Positions 17,825-27,644 are shown, counted from the first letter of the stretch. The stretch is 64,000 bases of DNA from Flavobacterium sp. (GCA_029946065.1 JAQSDU010000007.1:1-64000), one strand, 5' to 3'. Numbers and translations: made by a program. Notes: generated by a model not told the origin, from the letters alone.

Positions 17825-18202
17825 TTAGATGCTTTCTCCTTCGACAATCCACCAATGGTTGCCATTCGGGTCTTCAAATCCGCCGGTATAACCATAATCC
17901 TGTTGGGCTGGCGGCATCAATGAAACGGCGCCGTGGTGCAATGCAGCTTTATAGACTTTATCTACATTGTCAACATAAACAAACATCCCGGCTGTTTTAG
18001 CACCCCAATTGTCATTGGCTTGCGAAAACATGATTACGGCATCGTGAATGCGGATTTCGCCGTGCTGAATGCGATTGTCTTCCAATCTGCTAATGAATTG
18101 TTCCGTTGCGCCGAAGGTACTTTTTGCAAATTCAAGAAAAGCAATCGAATCATTAACGATCAGATAAGGCATCACTGGGTTGTATTGAGCAGGGATTTTC
18201 AT
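17825..18202 (-). CDS. VOC family protein (PhnB-like glyoxalase fold)
   Basis: The 125-aa protein starts MKIPAQYNPVMPYLIVND and has the two beta-alpha-beta-beta-beta units of the vicinal-oxygen-chelate fold. Recognisable motifs are AIAFLEFAKSTFGA near the start, RIHDAVIMFSQ in the middle and GGFEDPNGNHWWIVE at the C terminus, typical of PhnB/YdcE-type VOC proteins. A metal site is possible through His and Glu residues, but substrate is unknown. It is upstream of a small secreted-protein gene on the same strand. Confidence 0.78.
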   Translation of the reverse strand: MKIPAQYNPVMPYLIVNDSIAFLEFAKSTFGATEQFISRLEDNRIQHGEIRIHDAVIMFSQANDNWGAKTAGMFVYVDNVDKVYKAALHHGAVSLMPPAQQDYGYTGGFEDPNGNHWWIVEGESI

Positions 18203-18466
18203 AACTTTTTTTTTCGAATGTCTAAATTACAAATATTTGTCTGAAATAGGCTTTCGGTTTTTGTTTTTAGCTTTTTTTTAATAATCAGTTTCGATTCTAT
18301 TTTTATTAATCGTATTAGTCAAGCTATAAATAGTAGATGAACTCACGTCAAAAACAGTCTGTTTTTGCACCAATCCACAATTCATCCTCAAAAATCAACA
18401 ACTCGGTATAAAATAGTTTTGTAGTTTTATTGCGCGCCGCATCTTTGCCTTACCAAAATCAAACTT

Positions 18467-20617
18467 ATGAAAGCAATTTTTACTATTTTAATCTTTATTA
18501 TTACTGTCAATCTCACCGCGCAAACCAATATTTCCGGTAAGGTAACCGATGCAAAAGGGTTGCCCATAATCGGCGCCAATGTTTTTTTAGACGGTACTTA
18601 TGATGGAAGTTCCACCGATGCAAATGGCAATTTTTCGTTCGTAACGACAGAAACCGGTGCGCATCTGCTGAAAATCACTTTCCTGACTTATGAAGATTAT
18701 TCAGAAGAAATTAACGTCGGCACCTACAAAAATAAAATCATCAAACTCAGGGAAAGCGTTACCAGTTTAGATGCAGTTGTTATCACGGCCGGAACTTTTG
18801 AGGCTGGAGATAAAGCAAGAGTTTCCGTTCTAAAACCTTTGGATATTGTTACCACAGCCGGTTCTGCAGGCGATATTGTCGCGGCTTTGCAAACTCTACC
18901 GGGAACACAAACCGTGGGCGAAAGTGGCAGATTGTTCGTTCGCGGTGGCGAATCAGATGAAACGCAGACTTTCGTCGATGGGCTTCGGGTGTCGCAGCCT
19001 TATGGTGCTTCGGCGAATAATATTCCGTCACGCGGAAGGTTTTCACCGTTTTTATTCAATGGTATCTCGTTTTCTACCGGCGGTTATTCTGCCGAATATG
19101 GCGAAGCTTTGTCGAGCGTATTATTGCTCAATACGATCGACGAACCAGATCAGGAAAAAACAGATGTGTCATTGATGACCGTTGGTTTGGGCGTTGGCAA
19201 TACACAGAAATGGGATAAAAGCTCGTTCAGTTTTAATACGGCTTACATCAATTTGGCACCTTACCAAGCTGCGTTCCCACAGGAAGTCGATTGGAATAAA
19301 CCGTATCAATCGCTTTCTGGAGAAGCTGTATATCGCTATAAATTTGTCAATGGCTTGTTGAAGGTGTATGCTGCTTTTGATGCTGCAACTTTCGATTTGA
19401 ACCAAGAGAATATTAATCAGCCCGAAAAAACACGCATCGATTTGCATAACAATAATTTCTACCTTAATTCAAGTTATAAAGGTTTTTTTGGCGAAAACTG
19501 GGCGATTACAACAGGTTTTAGTTATGGCTACGGTAGCAACAAAATTGGCATCAACCAAGATGATACAGACAATACCGAACATGCGGCACATCTTAAAATG
19601 AAAATCAGAAAAAGTTTTTCCGATAGGATCAAAGTAACTTTTGGTGCCGATTATTTCATTACCAAATTTGACGAACATTATCAATTTTACCAAGGGAATC
19701 TTTTTTCAAATGGCTATGATGCGAATATTGCAGCGGCATATACCGAAGCGGATATTTTCTTCTCCAAAAAATTTGCAGCGAAAATCGGTTTCAGGGCTTC
19801 GGATAATGATTATTTGCACGAATCGAATATTGCGCCACGAGCTTCAATTGCCTATAAAATCAGCAAATTCGGACAGTTTTCATTTGCATACGGCGAGTTT
19901 TTACAGGCACCAAAACAAGAATACCTCAAATTTTCAGACCAGTTTGAAACCGAAAAGACATCGCATTATATTTTCAATTATCAGTATAGCAAAAACGGCC
20001 AGACGTTAAGAGCGGAAGCGTACTACAAAAAATACGACAATTTGGTAAAATATGACCAAACTGGGATCATCAAAACCAATTACAACAACACCGGTTTCGG
20101 TTATGCTAAAGGTCTCGATTTGTTTTGGAGAGATAACAATAACGTTAAAAACCTGGAATATTGGATTTCGTACTCGTTCATCGATACACAGCGCAATTAC
20201 CAAAATTATCCAACGGAAGCGACACCGTATTTTGTTGCCAACCACAGTCTTTCTATCGTGACGAAGTATTTTATTACGAGCTGGCGTTCACAACTTGGAT
20301 TGACCAATAGCTTCAGTTCAGGTCGTCCGTATAACAATCCAAATAGCGCAGCTTTTATGGACGGACGTACGAAATCCTACAACAGTTTGAGTTTTAGTTG
20401 GGCGTATTTACTAAGCCAGCAAAAGATTTTGTATTTTTCAGTTTCAAATGTATTGGGAACAAAAAATATTTATGGATATGATTATGCCAATACGCCCGAT
20501 AGCAACGGAATTTACCAAAGCAAAGCAGTCACGCCAACAGCCGACAGGTTTTTCTTCGTAGGTTTTTTCTGGACGATTAGTAACGATAAGAAAACCAATC
20601 AGTTGGATAATTTATAG
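18467..20617 (+). CDS. TonB-dependent outer membrane receptor
   Basis: The 716-aa protein has a signal peptide (about 1-19), an N-terminal carboxypeptidase-regulatory-like domain (ISGKVTDAKGLPIIGANVFLDGT, about 21-100), and a plug domain with LPGTQTVGESGRLFVRGG and ETQTFVDGLRV (about 140-175). A C-terminal beta-barrel ends in FFVGFFWTI, with an aromatic residue near the end as usual. It imports a ligand across the outer membrane using TonB energy. It is shorter than SusC-type glycan receptors (about 1000 aa) and no SusD partner follows, so a siderophore, metal complex or small nutrient is more likely. The ligand is unknown. Confidence 0.88.
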   Translation: MKAIFTILIFIITVNLTAQTNISGKVTDAKGLPIIGANVFLDGTYDGSSTDANGNFSFVTTETGAHLLKITFLTYEDYSEEINVGTYKNKIIKLRESVTSLDAVVITAGTFEAGDKARVSVLKPLDIVTTAGSAGDIVAALQTLPGTQTVGESGRLFVRGGESDETQTFVDGLRVSQPYGASANNIPSRGRFSPFLFNGISFSTGGYSAEYGEALSSVLLLNTIDEPDQEKTDVSLMTVGLGVGNTQKWDKSSFSFNTAYINLAPYQAAFPQEVDWNKPYQSLSGEAVYRYKFVNGLLKVYAAFDAATFDLNQENINQPEKTRIDLHNNNFYLNSSYKGFFGENWAITTGFSYGYGSNKIGINQDDTDNTEHAAHLKMKIRKSFSDRIKVTFGADYFITKFDEHYQFYQGNLFSNGYDANIAAAYTEADIFFSKKFAAKIGFRASDNDYLHESNIAPRASIAYKISKFGQFSFAYGEFLQAPKQEYLKFSDQFETEKTSHYIFNYQYSKNGQTLRAEAYYKKYDNLVKYDQTGIIKTNYNNTGFGYAKGLDLFWRDNNNVKNLEYWISYSFIDTQRNYQNYPTEATPYFVANHSLSIVTKYFITSWRSQLGLTNSFSSGRPYNNPNSAAFMDGRTKSYNSLSFSWAYLLSQQKILYFSVSNVLGTKNIYGYDYANTPDSNGIYQSKAVTPTADRFFFVGFFWTISNDKKTNQLDNL

Positions 20618-20630
20618 GTATTGTGTGCTG

Positions 20631-20674
20631 GGTTTTGGGTGTTGGCGAAAAGTGATACACCACCACCCAAAACC
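20631..20674. repeat. Inverted repeat after the TonB receptor gene
   Basis: GGTTTTGGGTG at 20631-20641 is exactly complementary to CACCCAAAACC at 20664-20674, giving an 11-bp stem. Related 'acctaacacccaaaacc' words occur upstream of the DUF4268 start (about 3910-3945) and of pepD (about 9160-9185), so this is a dispersed intergenic element. A run of T is lacking, so termination is uncertain. Confidence 0.5.
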
Positions 20675-20818
20675 TAACACCCGGAACCCAATTACAATTC
20701 ATCCTCAAAATTCAACAGTTCAGTAACAATAAATTTTAAACCGCTGAAAACCAACATAAATTTGAACTATCAATAACCAAAGTTTCAACCATCAATATTC
20801 ATTTAAAAAACAAAAATC

Positions 20819-21442
20819 ATGACAAAAATTATCCTCACCGTAACCTTATTTGTTTGTAGTTTATTATCCGCACAAACCAAATATGATGAAGGTATGAAAA
20901 AAGCGTTCCAGCTTTGGGGCGAAGGCAAAAATACAGAAGCATCGGCAATGTTTGAAAGAATCGCTTCTGCCGAAAAAAATAACTGGCTTCCTAATTATTA
21001 TGTGGCTTTGGTGAACACCACCACAGCTTTTCAGACAAAGGACAAAGAAACAATCAGTGCCTTGCTCACAAAAGCACAAGCAGCATTAGACATCGAGATG
21101 GACAAAGATGCCAACAACGCCGAATTGATGGTGATGCAAGCTATGATTTTTACTGCTTGGATTGTTTATGATCCTATGGTCAACGGAATGAAATATTCGC
21201 CGAAAGTAATGGAAATTTATGGCAAAGCTCAAATTATCGCACCTGAAAACCCAAGAGTTGTTTTTAGTAAAGCAGAATTTGAAATTGGTGGTGCTAAATA
21301 TTTCGGTACCGATACCAAGCCAATGTGTGCAGCAATTGATAGGGCAATAGGGCTTTTCGCAACCTTTAAATCAGATGTGCCGTATTTTCCAAGCTGGGGA
21401 TTAGATAGGGCTTTGGAAACACAGAAAACCTGTAAAAAATAA
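20819..21442 (+). CDS. Secreted TPR-like protein of unknown function
   Basis: The 207-aa protein has a signal peptide (1-19, ending LLSAQ). Residues 22-110 contain helix pairs of TPR type (MKKAFQLWGEGKNTEASAMFERIA and LPNYYVALVNTTTAF). The C-terminal half includes two cysteines that may form a disulfide (CAAIDRAIG and KTCKK). No enzymatic motif is seen. It lies about 50 bp before the histidine kinase gene in the same direction and may belong to the same transcription unit. It is a common flavobacterial family without assigned function. Confidence 0.65.
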   Translation: MTKIILTVTLFVCSLLSAQTKYDEGMKKAFQLWGEGKNTEASAMFERIASAEKNNWLPNYYVALVNTTTAFQTKDKETISALLTKAQAALDIEMDKDANNAELMVMQAMIFTAWIVYDPMVNGMKYSPKVMEIYGKAQIIAPENPRVVFSKAEFEIGGAKYFGTDTKPMCAAIDRAIGLFATFKSDVPYFPSWGLDRALETQKTCKK

Positions 21443-21493
21443 TTATCAAGTTTCAGCGTCAAGTATACCATCTAAAATCTATAAAGAACCGAC

Positions 21494-22849
21494 ATGCAAG
21501 CGATCATAAGATATATTTTCAAGGCATTTTTCAAAGGTATTTTCATTAGTGCCGTTATCGCTGCAGTGTTGATTTTTATCGAGATTGTTTATGGCAGAAA
21601 AGTAGTTTTTAATCAGGATTTTTTAGAAGAGCTCGGTTATTATTGCCTTTACGGAGTGACTTTAACAATTATAAATAGCTCCTTTTTTCAATACATGAAC
21701 CAAAAAGTAGTTTGGGAAAAATATGCCCGATACAGGATTTTGATTGGTGCTGCTGGAAGCATTTCGTTAACGATGGCAGGCATTTTCTTTATCAGGATGT
21801 TTGTCGAAACGGTTTTGCATGGTCATGATATTACTGCTTTTTTGTATGGTGAAAAATTTGAATATTATATTGTTTCACTGATTATTACACTTGTAATTTC
21901 ATTATTTTTTCATGCTGCTTATTTTTATAAATCATCACAAGAAAAGAAAGTCAAGGAGCAAAAAATCATTGCCGGTACCGCATCGGCGCAGTTTGAAAGC
22001 TTGAAGAATCAAATTGATCCGCATTTTCTTTTCAACAGCTTGAATGTGTTGAGCTCATTGATAGAAGAGAATCCCGAAAATGCCCAGCGTTTCACGACTT
22101 CACTGTCGAAAATCTACCGCTACGTGCTGGAACAAAAAGATAAAGATTTGGTTTCTGTGGAAGAAGAGTTGTCATTTGCAAAGACGTATATGAACCTTTT
22201 AAAAATGCGCTTCGAGAATAGTGTTTTCTATGAATTGCCGGATAAATTGAACAATCCTGAAGCGAAAGTCGTACCGTTATCTTTACAATTATTGCTCGAA
22301 AACACTGTAAAGCACAATGTCGCTAGCGAAAGCCGACCGTTGTATATCAGGATTTTTGAACGCGGTGATTATTTGGTTATCGAAAATGATTTTCAGAAAA
22401 AAGAAGTGCTTCAGGACAGAAAAGGAGTCGGATTACAAAATATCATCAACCGCTATTCCATTATGACCAGGCGGAAAGTAATAATTGAACAAACAGATAA
22501 AATTTTCAGCGTTGCATTGCCGATGCTGACCAAACAATTAGCCATTATGGAAACACAATTCAACGACCAGGAAAGTATTTACTTGAAAGCCCAAAAACGC
22601 GTCGATGACATCAAAGGGTTTTATGGCAATTTGATTTCATATCTCGTATTTACAATCGGTTTTGCCATACTAAATTTCACCACTTCGCCGGAATATTTAT
22701 GGTTTTTATGGCCAGGATTGGGTTGGGGATTTGGCGTATTGATTCATGGACTAACCGTTTTTAATTTCATTCCGTTTCTTGGAAGAGATTGGGAAGACAA
22801 AAAAATCCGTCAGTTGATGGAGCAGCAAAAAACAGACAAGTGGCAGTAA
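21494..22849 (+). CDS. LytS-type sensor histidine kinase with C-terminal 2TM domain
   Basis: This 451-aa protein has four N-terminal membrane helices (about 10-30, 50-65, 83-103 and 125-147). A His_kinase domain follows, with the phospho-acceptor in QIDPHFLFNSLN (H177) and an ATPase part marked by LLLENTVKHNV and GVGLQNIINRY. Residues about 358-445 form a second membrane module, YLKAQKRVDDIKGFYGNL ... FLGRDWEDKKIRQLM, which is a 2TM domain homologous to the next two genes. So a kinase and a 2TM protein are fused here. With the downstream LytTR regulator it forms a two-component system; the stimulus is unknown. Confidence 0.88.
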   Translation: MQAIIRYIFKAFFKGIFISAVIAAVLIFIEIVYGRKVVFNQDFLEELGYYCLYGVTLTIINSSFFQYMNQKVVWEKYARYRILIGAAGSISLTMAGIFFIRMFVETVLHGHDITAFLYGEKFEYYIVSLIITLVISLFFHAAYFYKSSQEKKVKEQKIIAGTASAQFESLKNQIDPHFLFNSLNVLSSLIEENPENAQRFTTSLSKIYRYVLEQKDKDLVSVEEELSFAKTYMNLLKMRFENSVFYELPDKLNNPEAKVVPLSLQLLLENTVKHNVASESRPLYIRIFERGDYLVIENDFQKKEVLQDRKGVGLQNIINRYSIMTRRKVIIEQTDKIFSVALPMLTKQLAIMETQFNDQESIYLKAQKRVDDIKGFYGNLISYLVFTIGFAILNFTTSPEYLWFLWPGLGWGFGVLIHGLTVFNFIPFLGRDWEDKKIRQLMEQQKTDKWQ

Positions 22850-22895
22850 ATTCTTGGTTTTAAAATCTAAAAAAAAATGCTTAATATTAGATTGT

Positions 22896-23210
22896 ATGAA
22901 TAATTTTAATAATCCCGAAGAAGAATTAAAGTACCGGCAAACCAAAAAAAGGGTACGCGAAATCAGGAATTTTTATTATAATTTAGCTTGCTATTGTATC
23001 ATAATTCCAGTTTTAATTGTCATTAATTTGGTATTTGTACCTCAATTTCACTGGTTTTATTTTTCGATGACGGGCTGGGGCATAGGTTTGATTTTTCATG
23101 CTATTTCTGCTTTCGGCTACAATCCGATATTTGGAAAAAACTGGGAAGAAAGAAAACTAAAAGCCTTTATGGAAGAAGAAAAGAACAGAAGAAATAACCT
23201 TAACAACTAA
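22896..23210 (+). CDS. 2TM domain-containing protein
   Basis: About 104 aa from the ATG at 22896; the earlier in-frame ATG at 22854 would add 14 basic residues starting right after the kinase stop. It consists of one 2TM module: 'YRQTKKRVREIRNFYYNLACY', a helix pair, and the closing 'NPIFGKNWEERKLKAFMEE'. This is the same pattern as the tail of the kinase and the next gene. It is probably a membrane partner of the kinase. The module recurs three times within 1.2 kb. Confidence 0.8.
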   Translation: MNNFNNPEEELKYRQTKKRVREIRNFYYNLACYCIIIPVLIVINLVFVPQFHWFYFSMTGWGIGLIFHAISAFGYNPIFGKNWEERKLKAFMEEEKNRRNNLNN

Positions 23211-23220
23211 ACCAATCAAC

Positions 23221-23538
23221 ATGGAAAATCTAACAGAAAACGAAAGAATTAAATATGAAAGAGCGGCTAAAAGCGTAAAAGCCATTTCGGGATTTTATAA
23301 GCATTTAATGGTTTATATTCTCGTCAATTTATTCCTAATCAGTACGAAATATTTCACTTCGGATCCGGGAGAAAAATTCCTTGAATTCAATACTTTTTCA
23401 ACCGCATTTTTCTGGGGAATAGGTCTTGCTTTCCACGCCGTTGGCGTTTTTGGTAAAAACGTGTACTTCGGAAAGGACTGGGAAGATCGCAAAATCAAAG
23501 AGATTATGGATAAGAATAGGAATAGTAAATGGGAATAA
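23221..23538 (+). CDS. 2TM domain-containing protein
   Basis: A 105-aa protein with one 2TM module: 'YERAAKSVKAISGFYKHLMVYI', two membrane helices, and 'GKNVYFGKDWEDRKIKEIMDK'. It starts 10 bp after the preceding paralogue and clearly shares its operon with the kinase and LytTR regulator. The function of the family is unknown; linkage here supports a role in kinase signalling or membrane sensing. Confidence 0.82.
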   Translation: MENLTENERIKYERAAKSVKAISGFYKHLMVYILVNLFLISTKYFTSDPGEKFLEFNTFSTAFFWGIGLAFHAVGVFGKNVYFGKDWEDRKIKEIMDKNRNSKWE

Positions 23539-23554
23539 ATGGTGAAATTCCAAA

Positions 23555-23602
23555 TCTTTAATCTTTAATCTTTAATCCCAAATCCCAAATCCCAAATCCC
23601 AA
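23555..23602. repeat. 7-bp tandem repeats abutting the LytTR start codon
   Basis: Three copies of TCTTTAA-type and four copies of TCCCAAA-type heptamers run without gap up to the ATG at 23603. They occupy the whole leader of the regulator gene. Copy-number change would alter leader length, not the reading frame. Confidence 0.7.
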
Positions 23603-24358
23603 ATGAATATCCTTATCATCGAAGACGAAAAACCTGCGGCACGATTGCTTCAGCGAAAAGTTGAAAAACTCGGCTTGCAGGTCAACACCATGTTGCATTC
23701 TGTTGAAGAAGCGTTGAATTGGTTCGAGAAAAATACGCATCCGGACTTAATTTTCCTCGACATACAGCTTTCCGATGGTTTGTCATTTGAGATTTTTGAG
23801 AAAACGGAGATCAAAAGTGCCGTTATTTTCACGACGGCGTACGACGAATATGCACTGCGTGCTTTCAAACTCAACAGTATTGATTACCTACTAAAACCAA
23901 TTGACGAGGATGATCTGGACGTCGCCATCAACAAATTCAAAGCCAGGAATAGCGCAATTCCAAGCCTATCACTTGATTTTGAAATGATAAAAAAAATGCT
24001 CGTCAATCCAGCCGAGAGAAGTTATAAGAAACGATTTACCATCAAAATGGGGCAACAGCTCAAAATGGTCAATATTGAAGAGGTTGAATGCTTTTACAGC
24101 GAAAACAAAGGTACTTATATCCATACTTCCGACAATCGCGATTATCTTTTAGACGTGACACTCGAGCAATTGGAAACCGAAATAGATCCGGCAGCATTCT
24201 ATCGCGTAAGCCGAAAATTCATCATTCCTATGAAAGCGATTAAGGAAATTGTGATGTACAGCAATTCGAGGCTGAAAGTTATTTTGCCGACATACAAAAA
24301 CGATGAGGTGATTGTGAGTCGGGAACGGGTGAATGAGTTTAAAGATTGGATAGGCTAA
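23603..24358 (+). CDS. LytTR family response regulator
   Basis: The 251-aa protein has a receiver domain with acidic pocket IEDE (6-9), phospho-acceptor D53 in IFLDIQLSDG, T77 and K98 (LLKPI). A C-terminal LytTR DNA-binding domain follows, beginning KKRFTIKMGQQLKMVNIEEV and containing FYSENKGTYIHTSD and FYRVSRKFIIPMKAI. It is the cognate regulator of the LytS-type kinase two genes upstream. The short leader is made of heptamer repeats (see 23555-23602). Targets cannot be read from this window. Confidence 0.92.
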   Translation: MNILIIEDEKPAARLLQRKVEKLGLQVNTMLHSVEEALNWFEKNTHPDLIFLDIQLSDGLSFEIFEKTEIKSAVIFTTAYDEYALRAFKLNSIDYLLKPIDEDDLDVAINKFKARNSAIPSLSLDFEMIKKMLVNPAERSYKKRFTIKMGQQLKMVNIEEVECFYSENKGTYIHTSDNRDYLLDVTLEQLETEIDPAAFYRVSRKFIIPMKAIKEIVMYSNSRLKVILPTYKNDEVIVSRERVNEFKDWIG

Positions 24359-24423
24359 ATCCCGGAAGGTAAATTCCAAAACTTCGTGGATAAATTGGGA
24401 ATTAGGATTTTCAATATTGGATT

Positions 24424-24486
24424 AAAAAAAAACTGCTTCAGAAGCGATCAATTGATTCACCCATGAAGCAGTTAAATTCATTTTTT
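24424..24486. terminator. Bidirectional hairpin terminator
   Basis: AACTGCTTCA (24431-24440) and TGAAGCAGTT (24464-24473) form a perfect 10-bp stem flanked by an A run on the left and a T run on the right. It can serve the LytTR gene on + and the CsbD gene on -. Confidence 0.75.
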
Positions 24487-24561
24487 TCTGCTGTGCCAAT
24501 CCTCGATTAATTTAATATTTCAGGTTGTCAAAAAGCCGAAAGCCATGGATTCGTTTTATCT

Positions 24562-24744
24562 TTAATCAAGTAATGACTTGATTTCTTTTTCTGTCTTACC
24601 CAGTTTTTGTTGGAGTCTTCCCCAAAATTCATCGTCTTTTCCTTCTTCATGCAACAAATCGTCTTCCGTAAGATCGGCAAATTTCTGCTTGATTTTTCCT
24701 TTCAGTTCTTTCCAGGCTCCTTTTATTTCAGTTGAATTAGGCAT
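24562..24744 (-). CDS. CsbD family stress protein
   Basis: About 60 aa from [14 protein letters not shown]; the upstream in-frame ATG would add nine residues. The '[23 protein letters not shown]' and '[14 protein letters not shown]' type segments are diagnostic of CsbD, a small helical protein induced by general or osmotic stress in many bacteria, with no known biochemical activity. It is transcribed alone. Confidence 0.88.
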   Translation of the reverse strand: MPNSTEIKGAWKELKGKIKQKFADLTEDDLLHEEGKDDEFWGRLQQKLGKTEKEIKSLLD

Positions 24745-24811
24745 CTTTTTAAATTTAAAGTTATAATCCAAAATTAATAAAACGATGCAAAATCTGCTTT
24801 ACAATATTTCG

Positions 24812-25828
24812 CTAAATTGTTACAGAATTTTGTTTTTTGGTTTCCATATAAAGATAAAACTGCACACCAAACAACAACGCTGCAATCACTAAATGCAGGG
24901 GCTGTGTTCCGAATGGGAAGTTGAAATAATACATCAATATTCCGGTAAAAAACTCAACGACAATAAACGCCATTACCCAGTTTATTTTTGAAAATCCCAA
25001 TTCCAGCTTTTTATTTCGGTGGTATAAAAAGAAATTTAATCCGAAAATCAGTATTGAAAAAGAACGGTGGATATAAAAATTCAACGGTGGATTTTCGAGC
25101 GCCGATAGCAGATTGTCATGTCCTTGATTGTCAACGAACTGTCGGACTTGTGTGCCTAAAGCGATTTGTATGAGCGTCAGTAATAAGGTCAAAATAACGA
25201 CGTTCCGAAACGTATTATCTATTTTTAAAGCTGTATTTATTGTGGCTGCTTTTCGGATTGTAAATAGTAAAACCGCCACGATCAATAGTGCCACAATCAT
25301 GTGTAGCGTGATTTTTATAGGATTTAAAACAGAATAAACCACAGTCGCGCCCAACCAACCCTGAATGCCCATCATAATGACAACAAGCCACGAAAGGAAT
25401 ACGATCTTTTTATTGCCTTTCCAAAATGCAAATGAAAATACCGCCATAAATAGCACTGCAAATCCGCCCAATAATCCAGCAAGACGATTTAGATATTCAA
25501 TCCACGTGTGTGTCGGATTAAAAATAGCATAGTCGTGCTTGGTATAAGGCCTCCAATGATTGACATCGAAAGTCGTTCCGGTTGTAAAATTGTCTTTCGC
25601 TACGAGCAACGCTTCGTCTTTTATGATTACTTGCCCCGATTCAAATTCGCGGTTCGGTGACCAAGTTAATTCTTTGATATCCGTTGGCGGAATATAGTAA
25701 CCAAAACACTTTGGCCAGTCGGGACAGCCCATTCCGGAACCTGTCATGCGCACCAAAGCACCGGCGATGATGACGATATATACTAATATTAATGAGGTTT
25801 TTGCGAATTTTAGAAACAGACTTTTCAT
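24812..25828 (-). CDS. ctaA: Heme A synthase (COX15/CtaA family)
   Basis: This 338-aa inner membrane protein has about eight helices. The N terminus LVYIVIIAGALVRMTGSGMGCPDWPKCFG is the signature of COX15/CtaA, with the conserved cysteines. Paired histidines for heme binding appear in THTWIEYLNRLAGL (near 107), in TLHMIVALL, in YIHRSFSIL and in PLHLVIAALL. The enzyme oxidises the heme O methyl group to make heme A for aa3-type cytochrome oxidase, fitting an aerobic flavobacterium. The long periplasmic insert (about 45-100) is usual in the Bacteroidetes type. Confidence 0.9.
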   Translation of the reverse strand: MKSLFLKFAKTSLILVYIVIIAGALVRMTGSGMGCPDWPKCFGYYIPPTDIKELTWSPNREFESGQVIIKDEALLVAKDNFTTGTTFDVNHWRPYTKHDYAIFNPTHTWIEYLNRLAGLLGGFAVLFMAVFSFAFWKGNKKIVFLSWLVVIMMGIQGWLGATVVYSVLNPIKITLHMIVALLIVAVLLFTIRKAATINTALKIDNTFRNVVILTLLLTLIQIALGTQVRQFVDNQGHDNLLSALENPPLNFYIHRSFSILIFGLNFFLYHRNKKLELGFSKINWVMAFIVVEFFTGILMYYFNFPFGTQPLHLVIAALLFGVQFYLYMETKKQNSVTI

Positions 25829-25840
25829 GACTTTAAAATT

Positions 25841-26209
25841 TCAATTGTTAACTTCCAGGTCAATGCTTTCTATGATACAAGCATCGTGTTTTTTTAATTT
25901 TCTTCTAAAATACCTCAAAACAACAATTCCTGTACCGCCAATAAATAGTAATGTTAGGTATAGCATTAGATAATTCCTGATATTATCTGATTGCATATCA
26001 AGATAAAAAAAATAATCGATAATGGCTATATCCATAATCAGGAAAAAAGCGAAATTTACTATGATAATTGCTACACTGATTGTGATTCCTATTAATGTAA
26101 ATTTTGATAGACTTTTTCTGTGTTTTAACGCTAATTGATATGATTGATACCCTCCGAAAAAAATAAATCCAAGTAGCATTAGTAGCAATGTCAGTAAAGG
26201 GGTGTCCAT
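25841..26209 (-). CDS. Small membrane protein of unknown function
   Basis: A 122-aa protein with three or four predicted membrane helices (about 5-25, 37-68 and 80-103) and a short basic region after the last helix (RYFRRKLKKHD). Its ATG overlaps the stop of the cca gene by one base, so it is cotranscribed with cca and precedes ctaA by 12 bp. No family recognised. Confidence 0.6.
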   Translation of the reverse strand: MDTPLLTLLLMLLGFIFFGGYQSYQLALKHRKSLSKFTLIGITISVAIIIVNFAFFLIMDIAIIDYFFYLDMQSDNIRNYLMLYLTLLFIGGTGIVVLRYFRRKLKKHDACIIESIDLEVNN

Positions 26210-27639
26210 TATGCTTTTGTTGTTAATCCCAATTTCTCTGCTTTTCCCATCATAAAATCATAAGCTGATTGGTACTCATTCGGAATTTCACCTTCGAGAA
26301 TTGCTTCTTTGATTGCTTCTTTCAAAATACCAATCTCGCGGGAAGGTTTCAGGTTAAAAATTTCCATAATTTCTTCTCCGGAAATCGGCGGTTGAAAGTT
26401 TCTCACGTGATCGCGTTCTTCCACTTCAACGATTTTCTGTCTTACAATTTTAAAATTATCGTGGTATTTTCTGAATTTATTCGGGTTTTTGGTAGTGATG
26501 TCGGCTTCGCATAAAGTCATGAGGTCCTCTACATCTTCACCTGCATCAAATACCAAACGGCGCACGGCAGAATCTGTTACAATATCTTGTGCCAACACAA
26601 TCGGACGCGAACTCATCATCACCATTTTGGAGACAAATTTGAGTTTTTGATTCAACGGCATGTGCAGTCTCTCGAAGATTTTCTTGACCATTTTTCCTCC
26701 TAAAAACTCATGCCCATGGAACGTCCAACCTTGTCTTTTATTGAAACGTTTTGTCGGTGCTTTGCCAATATCGTGTAGCAATGCCGCCCAGCGCAGCCAG
26801 ACATCGTTGGTGTTTGGGCAAATATTGTCAACGACTTCCAGTGTGTGGTAAAAATTGTTTTTGTGGGTATGCCCTTCAATTTCTTCAACGTTGTTCAACG
26901 CCGTCAATTCCGGCAAAATGATATCGAGTAATCCGGTTTTGTACAACAACAAAAATCCTGTTGAAGGTTGCGGCGTTGCTAATATTTTGTTGAGTTCTTC
27001 TACAATTCTTTCTCCAGAAATGATCTTGATCCGATCTTTATTTTTGGTGATGGATTGCAGCGATTTTTCTTCGATTTCAAATCCAAGCTGACTTGCAAAT
27101 CGAATGCCACGCATCATCCGCAAAGGATCGTCAGAGAAAGTAATATCCGGGTCTAATGGTGTTTTGATCGTCTTACTTTCCAAATCCGCCAATCCGTCAA
27201 AAGGATCGGACAGTATGCCAAAATTAGTTGCATTCAGCGAAAGCGCCAACGCATTTATCGTAAAATCACGACGGTTTTGATCGTCTTCGAGTGTGCCATT
27301 TTCTACAATAGGATTGCGACTGTCGGAAGTATAAGATTCTTTTCTGGCGCCAACAAATTCTATGTCAATGTCCTGAAAACGCAGCATTGCCGTGCCATAA
27401 GTCTTGAAAACTTGTACTTTTGGTTTTTTAGGTAAGAGTTCAGAAACTTTTAAAGCGAGTTCGATACCACTACCAACGGCTACAATATCGATGTCTTTTT
27501 TAGCATCGCGTTGCAAAATCAAATCCCTAACAAAACCGCCAATGACGTAGCTGTCCACGTTAAGTTCTTGTGCGGCTTTTGAAATGGTTTCGAAAATTTT
27601 ATTGTCGAGCGCGTCTTTGTATGAAATTTTGTTCTTCAT
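26209..27639 (-). CDS. cca: CCA tRNA nucleotidyltransferase with HD domain
   Basis: The 476-aa protein starts with a class II nucleotidyltransferase head: GGFVRDLIL (34-42) and the catalytic DID at 49-51, then [11 protein letters not shown] and the RNA-binding region with [19 protein letters not shown]-terminal HD domain is visible ([13 protein letters not shown]). It adds or repairs the 3' CCA end of tRNAs; the HD part may provide phosphatase/phosphodiesterase activity as in E. coli Cca. It is the first gene of a - strand group with a membrane protein and ctaA. It is preceded by heptamer-like 'aaactgt' repeats at 27645-27700. Confidence 0.92.
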   Translation of the reverse strand: MKNKISYKDALDNKIFETISKAAQELNVDSYVIGGFVRDLILQRDAKKDIDIVAVGSGIELALKVSELLPKKPKVQVFKTYGTAMLRFQDIDIEFVGARKESYTSDSRNPIVENGTLEDDQNRRDFTINALALSLNATNFGILSDPFDGLADLESKTIKTPLDPDITFSDDPLRMMRGIRFASQLGFEIEEKSLQSITKNKDRIKIISGERIVEELNKILATPQPSTGFLLLYKTGLLDIILPELTALNNVEEIEGHTHKNNFYHTLEVVDNICPNTNDVWLRWAALLHDIGKAPTKRFNKRQGWTFHGHEFLGGKMVKKIFERLHMPLNQKLKFVSKMVMMSSRPIVLAQDIVTDSAVRRLVFDAGEDVEDLMTLCEADITTKNPNKFRKYHDNFKIVRQKIVEVEERDHVRNFQPPISGEEIMEIFNLKPSREIGILKEAIKEAILEGEIPNEYQSAYDFMMGKAEKLGLTTKA

Positions 27640-27644
27640 TGCTT

